Source of the DNA: Bacillota bacterium
GTDB lineage: Bacteria; Bacillota; Clostridia; Peptostreptococcales; Anaerovoracaceae
Assembly (NCBI GenBank): GCA_017432345.1
Contig: JAFRJI010000033.1
Span: 1 to 44,626, forward strand
Length of the DNA stretch: 44,626 nucleotides
Direction of reading: 5' to 3'
Shown: positions 1 to 8,682 of the stretch, piece by piece
Position numbering within the stretch: the first letter of the stretch is position 1
How the letters are laid out: each line of letters starts with the position of its first letter
The notes under the pieces: generated by a model
Database searches by the model: none
What the model was told of the DNA's origin: nothing
The model's input: only the letters and a program-made list of their open reading frames with translations
Made by a program: the position numbers and the translations under genes

Positions 1-254
1 ACCAGATGCACGTCCTGTCCGATTTCCAGAAAGACGCAGGCCATTCCCGTATCCTGGCAGATCGGGAAGACCTCCTCCTCCGCGATAGCCAGATTCTTTT
101 CCATGGCCGCAAAGACCTCTTTGGCTAGCGGCTCCGTTTCCTGTGCGCCGCAGGCCCGGATGCGGTCCTTCACATCCTCCCCCAAATGGTAATTGGTCTG
201 TATGTACAGCGTTTTCACTGCGTTTGTGATTTCTGCTACATTCAGTTCTCTCAT
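1..254 (-). CDS. fumA: Class I fumarate hydratase alpha subunit (partial, N-terminus only)
   Basis: Translating the minus strand from the ATG at 252-254 gives an open frame of 84 codons that runs off the left edge. It begins [14 protein letters not shown] and contains PICQDTGMACVF, the conserved N-terminal cysteine motif of the alpha chain of class I (4Fe-4S) fumarases and L-tartrate dehydratases. These enzymes interconvert fumarate and malate in the cytoplasm and are oxygen-sensitive, fitting an anaerobe. The start codon overlaps the argH stop (ATGA, 251-254), so translation is probably coupled. ArgH releases fumarate, which makes fumarase more likely than tartrate dehydratase. The beta subunit, if separate, would lie outside the window. 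Family call is firm; fumarase versus tartrate dehydratase rests on context. Confidence 0.85.
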   Translation of the reverse strand, partial: MRELNVAEITNAVKTLYIQTNYHLGEDVKDRIRACGAQETEPLAKEVFAAMEKNLAIAEEEVFPICQDTGMACVFLEIGQDVHL

Positions 255-1618
255 TTCTGCCCCTTTATGGCCGACAACTGCTGCCCGACCCGTTCAAAGG
301 AAGTGGACCCCTCAGATTTCTTGGCGCTGATGCAGCTTTTGATGGAGATGGCATCATAAATGTCCTCCCCGAACGCATCGGAGAAGGATTTGAATTCTTC
401 CATGCTCAATTCTTCCAGAGCGACCCCTTTTTGGATGGCGTAGAGCACCATCTTGCCGATGATCTCATGGCAGTCCCGGAACGGGATCCCTTTGGCAACC
501 AGATAGTCGGCCGCATCGGTGGCATTCATGTAGCCGGTCTTGGCCGCTTTATCCATTGTGTCCGTGTTGACCTTCATGGAAGCAATCATTTCCCGGAAGA
601 TGCCAAGAGACGCCTTCACGGTGTCCGCCGCGTCAAAGACCGGCTCCTTATCTTCCTGCAGGTCTTTGTTGTATGCCAGCGGCAGGCCTTTGCATACTGC
701 CAACAGCGCCATCATATCGCCGAACACGCGCCCGGATTTGCCGCGGATCAGTTCGGCCATGTCCGGGTTCTTTTTCTGCGGCATGATGCTGCTTCCCGTC
801 GCATAGGCGTCATCCATCTCGATGAAGCCGAATTCCGAACTGCTCCAAAGGATCAGCTCCTCACAGAAACGGGAAAGATGCATCATCGTGATGCAGCAGC
901 AATCGATGAATTCCAATGCAAAATCCCTGTCCGCGACGGCATCCATTGCGTTAGGCAGGACTTCCGCAAATCCCAGTTCCTCTGCCAGAAAACGGCGGTC
1001 CGTATCGTACGTCGTTCCGGCCAGAGCCCCCGATCCCAGCGGCAGCCGGTCGATCCGCTTCTTTCCGTCTGCAAAACGCTCGCGATCCCGGGCGAACATC
1101 TGATAATACGCCAACAGATGGTACGCCAAAGTGACCGGCTGCGCGTGCTGCAGATGAGTGTAGCCCGGCATGACGGTCTCCTGGTGTTCCCCGGCCAGCT
1201 CTTGCAAAGTGCCGAGAAGATCTGACAGCAGCTGATCGATGGCGTCGGTCTCCTTCTTCAGATACATGCGGATGTCCAGCGCCACCTGGTCGTTCCGGCT
1301 CCTGGCTGTGTGCAGCTTTTTGCCGGTCTGCCCGATCCGCTCTGTCAGGATCGTTTCTATGTTCATATGGATATCTTCGCTTTCGATGGTGAATTCCACC
1401 TTGCCGGCTTCGATATCCTCCCGTATTTCTTCTAATGCATGAATGATCTGTTCGGATTCTTCTTCGGTGATGATCCCCTGCCGGCCCAGCATCTTCGCGT
1501 GGGCTATGCTGCCGGTGATGTCTTCCTCATACAGCCTCTGATCGAATCCGATGGAAGCGTTGAATGCATCACTCGACGAACTCGCTTGCTTTGAGAACCT
1601 TCCTTTCCAGAGTTTCAT
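251..1618 (-). CDS. argH: Argininosuccinate lyase
   Basis: Splits argininosuccinate into arginine and fumarate, the last step of arginine synthesis; cytoplasmic homotetramer of the fumarase/aspartase superfamily. With the start at 1618 (MKLWKGRF, the normal ArgH N-terminus) it is 455 residues, the usual length. Visible motifs are ARSRND (about 105-110), GYTHLQ with His155, and the signature [12 protein letters not shown] (about 275-286) with both serines intact. The frame is open to 1660, but the start at 1618 has a good AGGAGG-type ribosome binding site just upstream and matches the family. It begins inside the last codons of argG (argG stop at 1569-1571), an overlap of about 50 bases, and its stop overlaps the fumA start. 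This looks like a translationally coupled argG-argH-fumA unit. Confidence 0.96.
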   Translation of the reverse strand: MKLWKGRFSKQASSSSDAFNASIGFDQRLYEEDITGSIAHAKMLGRQGIITEEESEQIIHALEEIREDIEAGKVEFTIESEDIHMNIETILTERIGQTGKKLHTARSRNDQVALDIRMYLKKETDAIDQLLSDLLGTLQELAGEHQETVMPGYTHLQHAQPVTLAYHLLAYYQMFARDRERFADGKKRIDRLPLGSGALAGTTYDTDRRFLAEELGFAEVLPNAMDAVADRDFALEFIDCCCITMMHLSRFCEELILWSSSEFGFIEMDDAYATGSSIMPQKKNPDMAELIRGKSGRVFGDMMALLAVCKGLPLAYNKDLQEDKEPVFDAADTVKASLGIFREMIASMKVNTDTMDKAAKTGYMNATDAADYLVAKGIPFRDCHEIIGKMVLYAIQKGVALEELSMEEFKSFSDAFGEDIYDAISIKSCISAKKSEGSTSFERVGQQLSAIKGQK

Positions 1619-2840
1619 GGTGCTTTGCTCCTCCTTCAGCCGTTTCTTTCTGGATCGCACGGATCTTCAGCGGAAGTGACCACAGATTGATGAATCCTTC
1701 GGCATCGTACTGGTTGTATACCTCGTCCTTACTGAATGTCGCGAATTCTTCGTTGTACAGCGAATACGGCGACTTCTTCGCGGCGACGATGGCGTTGCCT
1801 TTGTAGAGTTTCATCTTTACGGTTCCGGTTACGTTCTTCTGCGTCACATCGACGAACGCGCAGATCGCTTCCCGAAGCGGTGTGAACCACAGACCATTAT
1901 ACAGAATTTCGGCGAACTTTTCACCAACGATTTTCTTATAGTGGGCTGTATCCCGGTCGAGGATCAGTTCTTCCAGTCCCGCGTGAGCAGCAAACAGGAT
2001 CGTTCCGCCCGGGGTCTCATAGACGCCCCTGGACTTCATTCCGACCAGACGGTTCTCGACAATATCGATCGTTCCGATGCCGTTCTTGCTTCCCAGTTCA
2101 TTGAGCTTGGTCAGCAGCTCGATCGGTCCCATTTTTTCGCCGTCGATGGCGACCGGGATCCCTTCTTCAAAATCGATATCGATATAGGTGACTTCGTCCG
2201 GTGCCTGTTCCGGAGGAATGCTGAGCACATGGATGGTATCGTAATGGATGTTCCACGGATTTTCCAGTTCGCCGCCTTCGTGGCTGATGTGCCAGATATT
2301 TTCATCTCGCGAATAGATCTTTTCGGTGGACTGTGAGATCGGAATGTCATGATCGAGTGAATACTGGATCATATCTTCTCTGGATTCGAACTCCCAGTCA
2401 GACATTCTCCAAGGAGCGATGATCTTAATGGCCGGATCCAATGCATGGATCGACGTCTCAAAACGCACTTGGTCGTTGCCCTTGCCGGTACAGCCATGGG
2501 CGATGTAAAAGGCGCCTTCCTGCTGCGCGATCTCGACCAGCTTTTTCGCCATCAGAGGTCTTGCCATGGATGTGCCGAGGAGATAGTTCTCATAGGATTC
2601 ACCGGCTTTCAATGTAGGCCAGATGTAATCGGTGATGAACTCTTCTCTGATGTCCAGGGTGATCGCTTTGATTGCGCCCGTTTTCATCGCTTTCTCTTCG
2701 ATGGCATCAAAATCTTCATGCTGACCGGCATTACAGCAGACTGCGATGACATCGTAATCGTAATTCTCCTTTAACCACTTCATGATGACGGAAGTGTCCA
2801 GTCCGCCTGAATACGCGAGTATAACTTTTTCTTTGGTCAT
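1569..2840 (-). CDS. argG: Argininosuccinate synthase
   Basis: Joins citrulline and aspartate using ATP to make argininosuccinate. The N-terminus [17 protein letters not shown] carries the SGGLDTS ATP-pyrophosphatase loop at residues 11-17. The protein is 423 residues, slightly longer than the usual 400-410, with a short basic C-terminal extension (ends [10 protein letters not shown]). The ATG at 2838-2840 has a strong GGAGGGG ribosome binding site. It is the first gene of the argG-argH-fumA unit and lies about 105 bases downstream of carB, with its own promoter in that gap. The promoter carries an ArgR-box-like sequence, so arginine repression is likely but not shown. Confidence 0.97.
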   Translation of the reverse strand: MTKEKVILAYSGGLDTSVIMKWLKENYDYDVIAVCCNAGQHEDFDAIEEKAMKTGAIKAITLDIREEFITDYIWPTLKAGESYENYLLGTSMARPLMAKKLVEIAQQEGAFYIAHGCTGKGNDQVRFETSIHALDPAIKIIAPWRMSDWEFESREDMIQYSLDHDIPISQSTEKIYSRDENIWHISHEGGELENPWNIHYDTIHVLSIPPEQAPDEVTYIDIDFEEGIPVAIDGEKMGPIELLTKLNELGSKNGIGTIDIVENRLVGMKSRGVYETPGGTILFAAHAGLEELILDRDTAHYKKIVGEKFAEILYNGLWFTPLREAICAFVDVTQKNVTGTVKMKLYKGNAIVAAKKSPYSLYNEEFATFSKDEVYNQYDAEGFINLWSLPLKIRAIQKETAEGGAKHHETLERKVLKASEFVE

Positions 2841-2879
2841 TTTCCCCTCCTGTTAGTTTGATAAAATAATCTGTCTATG

Positions 2880-2893
2880 CGAATGATTATACA
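2880..2893 (-). promoter_or_regulatory. Candidate ArgR/AhrC operator overlapping the argG -10
   Basis: The minus-strand sequence TGTATAATCATTCG matches the ARG-box pattern TGAATWWWWATTCA at 11 of 14 positions and covers the -10 hexamer. The core GTATAATCATTC recurs across the carB -10. Operator function is inferred from this repetition and from known ArgR biology; no argR gene is in the window. Confidence 0.45.
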
Positions 2894-2913
2894 CGTTTAT
2901 GCATATAAAACAA
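2886..2913 (-). promoter_or_regulatory. Promoter of argG
   Basis: Reading the minus strand, TTGTTT (2908-2913) and a perfect TATAAT (2886-2891) are separated by 16 bases. This matches a sigma-A promoter and lies about 45 bases upstream of the argG start. No convincing terminator follows carB, so some readthrough from carB is also possible. Confidence 0.7.
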
Positions 2914-2945
2914 CCCCATAGAAAAAAGTAAAATTATTCAGATAA

Positions 2946-5900
2946 TTACTGCTGATTCAGTTCGTGATACGTCAGTCGTTCTCCTGCCTGTTTCTGTTTG
3001 ATCACGTTCAGGAACGCCTTGGCGGTGTCCATGCAGGTCAGGGCCGGGATCCCGTGCTCCACTGCCTGGCGCCGGACCGGGAAACTGTCGTTTTCTTTTC
3101 TATTCGTCATTTCCGGAACATTCAGGACCAAGGCGATGTTCATGTCTTTGTTCCCCTCATGATAGCTGATCCATTTCACTGCCGTATCGTACGTCATGAT
3201 GTTGGCGTTGATTTCATATTGGTTGCAGAAATCCATATTGTCGGATGAAACATACAGCTTAAAGCCCGCCCTAATATAATCCTTCAGAATACCGGCCGTG
3301 TAGTCGTTCAGTTCCGACTGCCGCAGGGTGGCAAAGATATTCCCTTCCGTCGGTATCTTCGTCCCGGCGGCAAGGAATCCCTTATACAAAGCCTTTTGCA
3401 GATCCGCGTCGATCCCGAGTACCTCGCCGGTCGATTTCATTTCCGGTCCGAGGGCGATGTCCATGTCGGTCAGTTTCGCACTCGAGAAGACCGGCATCTT
3501 AACGACATATTTCTCGCTCTTCGGATACAGCCCGGTTCCATAGCCACTGTCTTTCAGCTTTTTGCCAAGCATGGCCGCCACGGCCAGTTTGACCATCGGC
3601 ACGCCGGTGATCTTGCTGAGGATCGGAACGGTTCTTGACGCCCGCGGGTTGACTTCGATGATGTAGATCGTTTTCCCGTCGAAGGCATATTGGATGTTGA
3701 CCAGCCCGACCACATCCAGCGCTTTCGCGATCCGGCGCGTATAGACAGCGATCGTGTCCTCCACTTCCTTCGGAAGGGAGAAATTCGGGTAAACGGAAAT
3801 ACTGTCGCCCGAATGGACGCCGGCACGTTCGATATGTTCCATGATGCCCGGGATCAGAATATCTTCGCCATCCGAAATGGCGTCGACTTCGATTTCCTTT
3901 CCCGCGATATACTGGTCAATGAGCACCGGATGCTCTTTGGAAAGCGAGACGGCTTCCCGCAGATAACTCAGCAGTTCTTCATCGTCATACACGACCTGCA
4001 TCGCGCGTCCGCCGATGACATATGAAGGACGGACCACGACCGGATAGCCCAATTCTTTGATCGCCTTGAAGGCTTCTTTTTCTCCGGTGACGGCAAATCC
4101 TTTCGGCGTCGCGATGTGAAGCTCCTGCAAAAGCTCGTTGAACTTCTCACGGTCTTCCGCCAGATCGATGCTCTGGTAAGACGTCCCCAGAATGTTGATC
4201 ATCCGGCTGGACAACTGCTCTGCCAGATTGAGGGAGGTCTGCCCGCCGAATTGGACGATGACGCCCACCGGCCGTTCGCGTTTGATGATGTTCATCACAT
4301 CATCGATATGGAGCGCCTCGAAATACAGTTTATCGGATATATCCGAATCCGTGCTGACCGTTTCCGGATTGTTGTTGGCGATGATCGCTTCGTATCCCAA
4401 TTCACGGATTGCGTTCACGCCCTGCACGCAGCAGTAATCGAACTCGATTCCCTGTCCGATCCGGATCGGTCCGGAACCGATCACGAGGACCTTCTCGTTT
4501 TTGCTGATCACATTTTCGTCGCCCTCGTCGTAACAGGAATAGTAATACGGAGTGGAAATGCCGGACTTCCCTCCACTGGTGTCGACCATTTTGTAAACCG
4601 GATAGATGTCGTTATAAATACGGATATCCTGGATGACCTCACGCGGAACGCCAGATAATTCGATGATGTCCTGATCGGTAAAGCCTTTTGCTTCCACCTC
4701 CGCGAGCAATTCCTTCGTGAGCGGTCCTTGTTTCAGCTGTTTTTCCAGATCGATCAGATTCTTGATCTTATTGAGGAACCACGTATTGATCTTAGTCACG
4801 TCATAGATTTCCCCGATGGTCATCAGATCTCTTCTCAGCGCCTCCCCGATGCAGAAGATACGTTCGTCGTCACAGGCTTTCAGTTTGGCCAGTAGTTCCA
4901 CATCGCTGAGTGCTGAGACGCTCGGCATGTGCAGCCCGTCGCATTTAATCTCGACGGATGTCAGTGCCTTCAGCAAAGCGCTTTCAAAGCTTTTGCAAAG
5001 AGACATGACCTCACCGGTCGCTTTCATCTGCGTACCGAGTTTCCGGGACGCCGTCCGGAACTTGTCGAACGGCCACCGCGGGAACTTGACCACGATGTAA
5101 TCCAGCGACGGCTCAAACAGTGCGGACCCTCCGGCCACGCTGTTCCGGATCTCATCCAGATGATAGCCCAGCGCAATCTTGGCGGCGATCCTGGCGATCG
5201 GATACCCGGCCGCCTTTGACGCCAGCGCCGAAGAACGGCTGACACGAGGGTTCACCTCGATGACGATATATTCCCCGCTGTCCGGATCCAACGCGAACTG
5301 GATGTTGCATCCTCCTTCGATGCCCAGGCTCCGGATGATTTTCACGGACGCCTCTTTGAGCATTTGGTTTTCCTCTGCGGAGATCGTCTGCGTCGGCGCC
5401 ACGACGATGCTGTCCCCGGTATGTACCCCGACCGGATCGACGTTCTCCATGTCGCAAATGATGATGCACTGATCGGCCGCGTCCCGCATGACTTCATATT
5501 CGATTTCCTTCCAGCCCGCGACGGATTTCTCCAACAGAATCTGTCCGATGGCGCTGCTGTCCATGCCCCTGTAACAAAGTTCGTCCAGTTCCTCCATGGT
5601 CTGGGCGATGCCGCCTCCGGTCCCGCCCAATGTATAAGCCGGACGAATGATGACCGGCAGGCCTTCTTTCTCGATAAACGCGTGGCATTCGTCGATGTTC
5701 GTCGCGATCACGCTGGCAGGCACCGGTTCCCCGATTTCCTCCATCAGGTCCTTGAAGGCTTCCCGGTCCTCCGCTTTCTTGATGCTGTCGTAATTGACGC
5801 CCAGAAGCTCCACACCGTACTTATCAAGGATCCCCTTGCGTTCCATTTCCATGGCAAGATTCAGGCCGGTCTGGCCGCCGAATCCGGCAAGCAATCCGTC

Positions 5901-6149
5901 CGGCCGTTCTGTTTTTATCACATACTGAATCGTCTCCTCGGTCAGCGGTTCCATATACACTTTATCCGCCACCTGTTTGTCCGTCATGATGGTCGCAGGA
6001 TTGCTGTTGACCAGGATCGTTTCGATCCCTTCTTCCCGGATCGCCTTGCAAGCCTGTGTACCCGCGTAGTCAAATTCCGCCGCCTGCCCGATGACGATCG
6101 GACCGGATCCGATGATCAGTATTTTCTTGAGATAATCTTTCTTTGGCAT
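2946..6149 (-). CDS. carB: Carbamoyl-phosphate synthase large subunit
   Basis: Makes carbamoyl phosphate from ammonia (delivered from glutamine by CarA), bicarbonate and two ATP, feeding arginine and pyrimidine synthesis. It is 1067 residues, the full length of the family. It has two homologous ATP-grasp halves, beginning with KKILIIGSGPIVIGQAAEFDYAGTQ and again with KVLVIGSGPIRIGQGIEFDY, and a C-terminal MGS-like allosteric domain (starting about residue 930). The ATG at 6147-6149 is preceded by AAGGGGAGA. No carA lies on either side: argG is downstream and a terminator plus an argH-like gene are upstream. The small subunit must be encoded elsewhere. Its promoter shares an operator-like sequence with argG, so it is more likely the arginine-responsive copy than a pyrimidine one. 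Confidence 0.97.
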   Translation of the reverse strand: MPKKDYLKKILIIGSGPIVIGQAAEFDYAGTQACKAIREEGIETILVNSNPATIMTDKQVADKVYMEPLTEETIQYVIKTERPDGLLAGFGGQTGLNLAMEMERKGILDKYGVELLGVNYDSIKKAEDREAFKDLMEEIGEPVPASVIATNIDECHAFIEKEGLPVIIRPAYTLGGTGGGIAQTMEELDELCYRGMDSSAIGQILLEKSVAGWKEIEYEVMRDAADQCIIICDMENVDPVGVHTGDSIVVAPTQTISAEENQMLKEASVKIIRSLGIEGGCNIQFALDPDSGEYIVIEVNPRVSRSSALASKAAGYPIARIAAKIALGYHLDEIRNSVAGGSALFEPSLDYIVVKFPRWPFDKFRTASRKLGTQMKATGEVMSLCKSFESALLKALTSVEIKCDGLHMPSVSALSDVELLAKLKACDDERIFCIGEALRRDLMTIGEIYDVTKINTWFLNKIKNLIDLEKQLKQGPLTKELLAEVEAKGFTDQDIIELSGVPREVIQDIRIYNDIYPVYKMVDTSGGKSGISTPYYYSCYDEGDENVISKNEKVLVIGSGPIRIGQGIEFDYCCVQGVNAIRELGYEAIIANNNPETVSTDSDISDKLYFEALHIDDVMNIIKRERPVGVIVQFGGQTSLNLAEQLSSRMINILGTSYQSIDLAEDREKFNELLQELHIATPKGFAVTGEKEAFKAIKELGYPVVVRPSYVIGGRAMQVVYDDEELLSYLREAVSLSKEHPVLIDQYIAGKEIEVDAISDGEDILIPGIMEHIERAGVHSGDSISVYPNFSLPKEVEDTIAVYTRRIAKALDVVGLVNIQYAFDGKTIYIIEVNPRASRTVPILSKITGVPMVKLAVAAMLGKKLKDSGYGTGLYPKSEKYVVKMPVFSSAKLTDMDIALGPEMKSTGEVLGIDADLQKALYKGFLAAGTKIPTEGNIFATLRQSELNDYTAGILKDYIRAGFKLYVSSDNMDFCNQYEINANIMTYDTAVKWISYHEGNKDMNIALVLNVPEMTNRKENDSFPVRRQAVEHGIPALTCMDTAKAFLNVIKQKQAGERLTYHELNQQ

Positions 6150-6216
6150 TGTCGTCTCCCCTTGTTGTTTAAAATCAACAAAAAAACAGCAACCTGGATT
6201 GCCATTTTTTATTGTC

Positions 6217-6250
6217 AGAATGATTATACGACAATGTTAATTTTTATGCA
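6217..6250 (-). promoter_or_regulatory. Candidate tandem ArgR/AhrC boxes at the carB promoter
   Basis: Two ARG-box-like sequences sit in the core promoter: TGCATAAAAATTAA (6237-6250, about 12 of 14 matches to TGAATWWWWATTCA) and CGTATAATCATTCT (6217-6230, weaker). The second shares GTATAATCATTC with the argG promoter. Tandem boxes over the -35 and -10 are the usual layout for repression by the ArgR/AhrC family. Function is inferred. Confidence 0.45.
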
Positions 6251-6251
6251 A
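6223..6251 (-). promoter_or_regulatory. Promoter of carB
   Basis: On the minus strand TTGCAT (6246-6251) and TATAAT (6223-6228) are separated by exactly 17 bases, a near-consensus sigma-A promoter about 74 bases upstream of the carB ATG. Confidence 0.8.
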
Positions 6252-6289
6252 CACTATTTTTATTTTTTTTTCGAATCATCTGCCCATGC

Positions 6290-6332
6290 AAAAACGCCGG
6301 AACGGCTTGTCTAAAACAAGCGCGCCCCGGCG
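6290..6332 (-). terminator. Intrinsic terminator after the arc operon
   Basis: The minus strand forms a hairpin with CGCCGG/CCGGCG (outer) and GCTTGT/ACAAGC (inner) stems, followed directly by five T residues. It lies just downstream of the argH-like gene stop at 6367 and upstream of the carB promoter, so it separates the catabolic operon from carB. Confidence 0.8.
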
Positions 6333-6366
6333 CATTCTGCTGCATTCATTCTGTTATACTATTAAG

Positions 6367-7704
6367 CTATTTTTTTTCCTTGGCGATCTCGTCCAACTGC
6401 TTCTGCACCTCAGCGAAGGAAGTGGAACCAGTCGACGTTTTGGCCTCAATGACTTTCCGGATGGCTACCTTGTCATAGACATCGCTGTCAAATACCTGTG
6501 AGAACTGCTTCAGGTCATCCAGCCACAGTTCTTCGATCGGTTTGCCGTTGTTGATCGCATAGAGAACGACCTTGCTGATGATCTCTCCGATCTTATCCGT
6601 TTCAACGCCTTTCCCCATGAGGTACTCCGCCAGCTCCGTTGCGTTCATGTAGCCGTATTTGGCCGCCCGCTGCATTTCGCCGCGATTGATCTTCATGGAC
6701 TTGATCATCTCAACGAAGAGCGCCAGGCAGGCTTCCACGGTATGCGCCGCGTCGAGCAGTGCGACTTTGTCTTCCTGCATGTCACGGTTATAGGACATCG
6801 GCAGGCCTTTGAAAATGGTCAGAAGATTGACCATGTCGCCGTATACCCGGCCGGTTTTGCCGCGAATCAGTTCCGCTACGTCCAGATTCTTCTTCTGCGG
6901 CAGCACGCGGCTTCCGGTGGTGTATTCGTCATCGATCTCGATGAATCCGAATTCGACGGAACTCCACAGGATCAGGTCTTCGCAGAAACGGGAAAGGTGC
7001 ATCATAGTAATGGAACAGTCATTGATGAATTCCATTGCGAAATCCCTGTCCGCTACAGCATCCATGGCATTCGGCAAGATCCCTTCGAATCCCAGTTCCT
7101 TCGCCATTTTTTTACGGTCCGTTTTCCATACAGTCCCGGCAAGGGCTCCGCCGTCCGGCGGCATCATGTTGATAGTATCAATGCAATTGTCAAACCGCTT
7201 CAGGTCACGCTTAAACATCTGGTAATATGCCAGCAGATGGTAGGCCAGCGTGATCGGCTGGGCTCTCTGCAGATGGGAATAACCCGGCATGATGGTGTTC
7301 ACGTGCTCCTTTGCCAGCGCTTCCAGCGTATCGAGCAGTTCCCGGAGAGACTCCCTGATCAGATTGTCTTCCTCTCTCAGGAAGAGCCTTGTGTCAATGA
7401 CCACCTGATCGTTGACGCTTCTCGCCCAGTTGAGCTTTCTGGCAACCGGACCGATCTTTTCTTCCAGTTGCTGTTCGATGCATCCGTGGATATCATCGTA
7501 TTCGACCTTGAACTCAACATTGCCGGCTTCGATATCGGCCAGGACCTTCTTCAGACCGTCTATGATCTGGTCGCACTCCTCACCCGAAATCAGCTTGTTC
7601 TGTTTCAGCATGCGAGCATGTGCAATACTCGCCGCGATTTCCTCGTCATAGAGCATATTGTCGAATGAGATCGACGACATGAACTCTTTTGCAGTCTGTT
7701 TCAT
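6367..7704 (-). CDS. Diverged argininosuccinate lyase-like protein in the arc operon
   Basis: A 445-residue member of the argininosuccinate lyase family, closely similar along its length to the ArgH at 251-1618 but altered at key places. It lacks the first ~10 ArgH residues including KLWKGRF. The signature reads GSRVLPQKKNLD (264-275): the first serine is kept while the second serine, methionine and proline are changed. ARSRND is ARSVND (94-99), losing an arginine used for substrate binding in ArgH. The HLQ histidine (His144) is kept. It is the last gene of arcB-arcA-arcC, 46 bases after arcC, with a strong AGAGGTGATG ribosome binding site, and is followed by a terminator. It probably acts on an arginine- or citrulline-related substrate other than argininosuccinate, or in the reverse sense; the reaction is unknown. 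Family call is firm, function is open. Confidence 0.85.
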   Translation of the reverse strand: MKQTAKEFMSSISFDNMLYDEEIAASIAHARMLKQNKLISGEECDQIIDGLKKVLADIEAGNVEFKVEYDDIHGCIEQQLEEKIGPVARKLNWARSVNDQVVIDTRLFLREEDNLIRESLRELLDTLEALAKEHVNTIMPGYSHLQRAQPITLAYHLLAYYQMFKRDLKRFDNCIDTINMMPPDGGALAGTVWKTDRKKMAKELGFEGILPNAMDAVADRDFAMEFINDCSITMMHLSRFCEDLILWSSVEFGFIEIDDEYTTGSRVLPQKKNLDVAELIRGKTGRVYGDMVNLLTIFKGLPMSYNRDMQEDKVALLDAAHTVEACLALFVEMIKSMKINRGEMQRAAKYGYMNATELAEYLMGKGVETDKIGEIISKVVLYAINNGKPIEELWLDDLKQFSQVFDSDVYDKVAIRKVIEAKTSTGSTSFAEVQKQLDEIAKEKK

Positions 7705-7750
7705 TTCATCACCTCTTTTAGTTGAATGTGATTACCGTTCCAGTCTTTCC

Positions 7751-8671
7751 CTACAGAGCATCGATTGCCTTGTCCAGGGAAGTAATGATTGCTTTCTTGT
7801 TCGGGAACATTCTTACGAACTTCATGGCTGCTTCGACCTTAGGAAGCATGCTTCCCTTGGCGAACTGTCCTTGTTCCATATACTTGACAGCATCAAGCAG
7901 AGTCATGTGATCCAGATCCTGCTGATCCGGTTTCTTGTAGTTGATGGAAACCTTTTCGACCTGCGTCAGGATCATCAGAACATCCGCTTCAACCTGCTCC
8001 GCGAGAAGTTCTGCAGCAAAGTCCTTATCGATGACTGCCGCAACGCCTTCCAGATGTCCGTCCAGCTTCTCAACGACAGGAATTCCGCCGCCGCCGCATG
8101 TGATGACGATGGTCTTATCCCAAAGCTGCTTTACAGCTTCGATTTCCACGATGCGCAAAGGCTTCGGCGAAGCAACGACTCTTCTCCATCCTCTGCCAGC
8201 ATCCTCGATGACGGACCAGCCCTTTTCCTCCGCGAGAGCTTTTGCTTCTTCTTCGGTATAGAACGGGCCGATCGGCTTGGATGGGTTCTGGAACGCAGGA
8301 TCGTTTTCGTCGACGATCATCTGCGTAGCAACCGTAACGACAGGAACGTGTCTGTTATCTTTGTTCAAAGCGTAAAGCAGGCACTGCTGGATGTGATATC
8401 CGATGTATCCCTGTGACATGGCGCCGCATACGTCAAACGGCATTGCAGGCGTCACGTCCTTGGCAGCTTCGCTTGCCATGACGATACGTCCTACCTGCGG
8501 ACCGTTGCCGTGCACGACCGCGATTTCATAACCCCTGCCGCTGATCTCAGCAATTCTCTCGCAGGTCTTCTTTACTACTTCCAGCTGGGCTTCCGCGGTT
8601 GCATTTCCATTACCTTCCTGCAATGCGTTTCCGCCCAGCGCGATTACAATTTTTTCTCTGTTCTCTGACAT
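7751..8671 (-). CDS. arcC: Carbamate kinase
   Basis: Transfers phosphate from carbamoyl phosphate to ADP, yielding ATP, ammonia and carbon dioxide; the energy-conserving step of the arginine deiminase pathway. It is 306 residues with the amino-acid-kinase fold. Motifs include IVIALGGNALQ (about 9-19), VVHGNGPQVG (about 53-62) and VITCGGGGIPVV (about 210). The ATG at 8669-8671 follows AAGGAG. It starts 11 bases after arcA and is followed by the argH-like gene, so it belongs to a four-gene arcB-arcA-arcC-argH-like operon. Confidence 0.96.
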   Translation of the reverse strand: MSENREKIVIALGGNALQEGNGNATAEAQLEVVKKTCERIAEISGRGYEIAVVHGNGPQVGRIVMASEAAKDVTPAMPFDVCGAMSQGYIGYHIQQCLLYALNKDNRHVPVVTVATQMIVDENDPAFQNPSKPIGPFYTEEEAKALAEEKGWSVIEDAGRGWRRVVASPKPLRIVEIEAVKQLWDKTIVITCGGGGIPVVEKLDGHLEGVAAVIDKDFAAELLAEQVEADVLMILTQVEKVSINYKKPDQQDLDHMTLLDAVKYMEQGQFAKGSMLPKVEAAMKFVRMFPNKKAIITSLDKAIDAL

Positions 8672-8682
8672 CCATGTTCTCC

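Noticed and set aside
431-1225. Plus-strand frame opposite argH
   Set aside because: Shadow of argH; no start signal or family match.
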